64,000 nucleotides of DNA from Rhizobium sp. P38BS-XIX. Lineage in GTDB: Bacteria > Pseudomonadota > Alphaproteobacteria > Rhizobiales > Rhizobiaceae. The stretch covers positions 1-64,000 of the forward strand of contig NZ_JABAIJ010000005.1 of NCBI RefSeq assembly GCF_012641435.1. The letters are read 5' to 3'. The notes under the pieces are model-generated. The model saw only the letters and a program-made list of their open reading frames with translations. It searched no databases and had not been told where the DNA came from. Positions 62,822 through 64,000 of the stretch are shown one piece after another. Each line of letters begins with the position of its first letter. Position 1 is the stretch's first letter. A program made the translations under genes and the position numbers.

Positions 62822-63721
62822 CTATGCAATCTGGCCGAGGCTCGCATCGAACGAGCCTCGGCCTGAAATATGATCGATGAACCTTCGCAACAGCGGATTT
62901 CTATCGTCATCGCGCCAACACAGCCCAATTGGCCAATGTGATTCCGGGCCGGACAACTGTGATTGACGCGTGCGTCCACCCAAGGCTTCCACGCCGTACC
63001 AGGGCAGGAACGCAGCTCCTAACCCTGCGGCGACGACGGCATGAACAGTCAGGATGTCCTCGGCATATTGAACAATACGCGGTTTGAAGTTCGAAGCGGA
63101 GCACCACCGGGTGATCTGTGAGTCCAATCCCGATCCGCGGCTTGGAGATAGTGCGACGAAACCCAGAGCGTTCAATGCCGAGAGCTGGCTCAAAGGCGGC
63201 TCGCTCACGGTAGGCGGCAGCACGAGTGCCAGCCGTTCCTCAAGCAAAGGCAGGAATTCAAGTCCTTCCGCGTCCACCGGAGCACGGCAAAAGCCGGCAT
63301 CGAGCCGTCCGTCGAGCAGGCGCTGATGCTGTTCGCTCGAAGGCAGATCATCAAGCGTGATCTGGCAATCAGGTGTCGCCACGCGGAAGTCGGCAATCAG
63401 GCGAGGGGCCAGCACAAGCGTCGAAATGCCGAATGCGATATCGAGGTGACCGGCCAGCCCGGCATGGGCACGGCGCATTCTGGCAGCGACGTCATCGCTC
63501 AATCGCAGGAGCCTTTGCGCCTCCTTCTCAAACACCCTTCCGAGCACAGTAAGCTTGGCGCCGTGCCGCCCGCGTTCGAACAGTTCCCCGCCGATCGTCG
63601 CCTCAAGAGCCTGGATTTGTTTGGTCAAGGTCGATTGTGTGACGAGCAGCCTGTCTGCCGCCTTACCATAATGGCCTGCCTCGGAAAGGACGATGAAAGA
63701 GCGGAGGAGTTTGAGATCCAT
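62822..63721 (-). CDS. LysR-family transcriptional regulator
   Basis: 299 residues. The winged helix is DLKLLRSFIVLSEAGHYGKA, then ADRLLVTQSTLTKQIQALEA (~1-60); the effector domain has LDIAFGISTLVLAPRLIADF. It is divergent from the nitrilase-family gene at the window edge, with 90 bp between them, and probably controls it. The C-terminal FIDHISGRGSFDASLGQIA is slightly longer than average. Confidence 0.91.
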   Translation of the reverse strand: MDLKLLRSFIVLSEAGHYGKAADRLLVTQSTLTKQIQALEATIGGELFERGRHGAKLTVLGRVFEKEAQRLLRLSDDVAARMRRAHAGLAGHLDIAFGISTLVLAPRLIADFRVATPDCQITLDDLPSSEQHQRLLDGRLDAGFCRAPVDAEGLEFLPLLEERLALVLPPTVSEPPLSQLSALNALGFVALSPSRGSGLDSQITRWCSASNFKPRIVQYAEDILTVHAVVAAGLGAAFLPWYGVEALGGRTRQSQLSGPESHWPIGLCWRDDDRNPLLRRFIDHISGRGSFDASLGQIA

Positions 63722-63782
63722 TCGATTTGCGACTTAAATATATCAAAGATCTCATTTTACGGAATGGAATGCCTATGGTCAA

Positions 63783-63804
63783 ATTGCCTCACAACGGAGG
63801 CAAT
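63783..63804 (+). promoter_or_regulatory. Hairpin that covers the ribosome-binding site of the nitrilase-family gene
   Basis: ATTGCCTC (63783-63790) and GAGGCAAT (63797-63804) form a perfect 8-bp stem around a 6-nt loop; GGAGG (63796-63800), the only good Shine-Dalgarno, lies almost entirely inside it, 11 nt before ATG 63812. Confidence 0.5.
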
Positions 63805-63811
63805 ATCCATC

Positions 63812-64000
63812 ATGTTAAAAGTATCGTCGGTTCAGTTTCAGCATCGCGCCAACGACAAGACCTACAATCTCGACCGGGTCACGACCCTTGCGCGACAGGC
63901 AGCCGGTGACGGCAGCCAGTTGGTGATTTTTCCGGAAATGTGCATCTGCGGCTATTGGCATGTACCAAAGCTCGATGCCGATGCGATCCGTGCATTGGCA
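63812..64000 (+). CDS. Carbon-nitrogen hydrolase (nitrilase superfamily), N-terminal part
   Basis: The first 63 codons are present; the gene continues past the window edge. The reading frame begins MLKVSSVQFQHRANDKTYNL and contains LVIFPEMCICGYW, where the Glu of FPE is the first catalytic residue of the Glu-Lys-Cys nitrilase triad. Members hydrolyse nitriles, amides or carbamoyl compounds in the cytoplasm. GGAGG lies 11 nt upstream, inside a hairpin. The LysR gene is divergent. The Lys and Cys residues are outside the window. Confidence 0.88.
   Translation, partial: MLKVSSVQFQHRANDKTYNLDRVTTLARQAAGDGSQLVIFPEMCICGYWHVPKLDADAIRALA

Overview
The window is a 64-kb piece of GC-rich alphaproteobacterial chromosome, most probably from a Rhizobium species. 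This rests on gene content and order recalled from rhizobia: polA beside a MarR-type gene, a C-P lyase cluster with a PhoT-like permease, yejABEF, a glk-mgsA pair, an AttM-type lactonase, and three copies of a short palindromic repeat typical of Rhizobiaceae. No rRNA, tRNA, CRISPR array, insertion sequence or prophage was found.

Region 1 (1-9.9 kb): the 3' end of an iron-type ABC importer (binding protein, permease, ATPase), an M20 amidohydrolase, a nucleoside hydrolase, an M20 dipeptidase, a membrane MHYT-PAS-GGDEF-EAL cyclic-di-GMP protein and a MarR regulator. Region 2 (9.9-13.7 kb): a probable minus-strand small RNA with three hairpins and UCCCC loops (it resembles alpha-r7/Smr7C in position), a dispersed repeat, polA, and a small gene abutting polA.

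Region 3 (13.7-27.6 kb): a complete phosphonate catabolism locus. phnF is divergent from phnGHIJKL, which is followed by a hexapeptide acyltransferase, a pyridoxamine-phosphate-oxidase-fold protein, the phnCDE1E2 importer, a DUF1045 2H-phosphoesterase, phnM and phnN. phnP is absent and the 2H protein is the natural candidate to replace it. An excellent Pho box and a perfect PhnF-type palindrome sit in the phnF-phnG gap. Weaker Pho-box candidates precede phnC and the DUF1045-phnMN unit, so the locus looks like a phosphate-starvation regulon with a local repressor.

Region 4 (27.6-35.9 kb): a ParE/RelE toxin-antitoxin pair, gpmA, dapB, an MsbA-like exporter, glk, mgsA, mepA, and a TetR gene divergent from an isochorismatase-fold protein with tandem operators. 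Region 5 (35.9-47.7 kb): yejABEF peptide importer, a GhrA-like hydroxyacid dehydrogenase, pncB, a DUF1444 protein and a large MscS channel.

Region 6 (47.7-64 kb) is accessory in character. It has a LacI regulator facing a promoter with three LacI-type operators but only a tiny ORF, an OYE-SDR operon, and a run of regulator/enzyme pairs: LysR with alpha/beta hydrolase, Rrf2 with CxxC flavoprotein, HxlR with MFS, LysR with an AttM-like lactonase, XRE with SDR, and LysR with a nitrilase cut by the window edge. All statements come from reading the sequence and remembered family knowledge; no database search was made.
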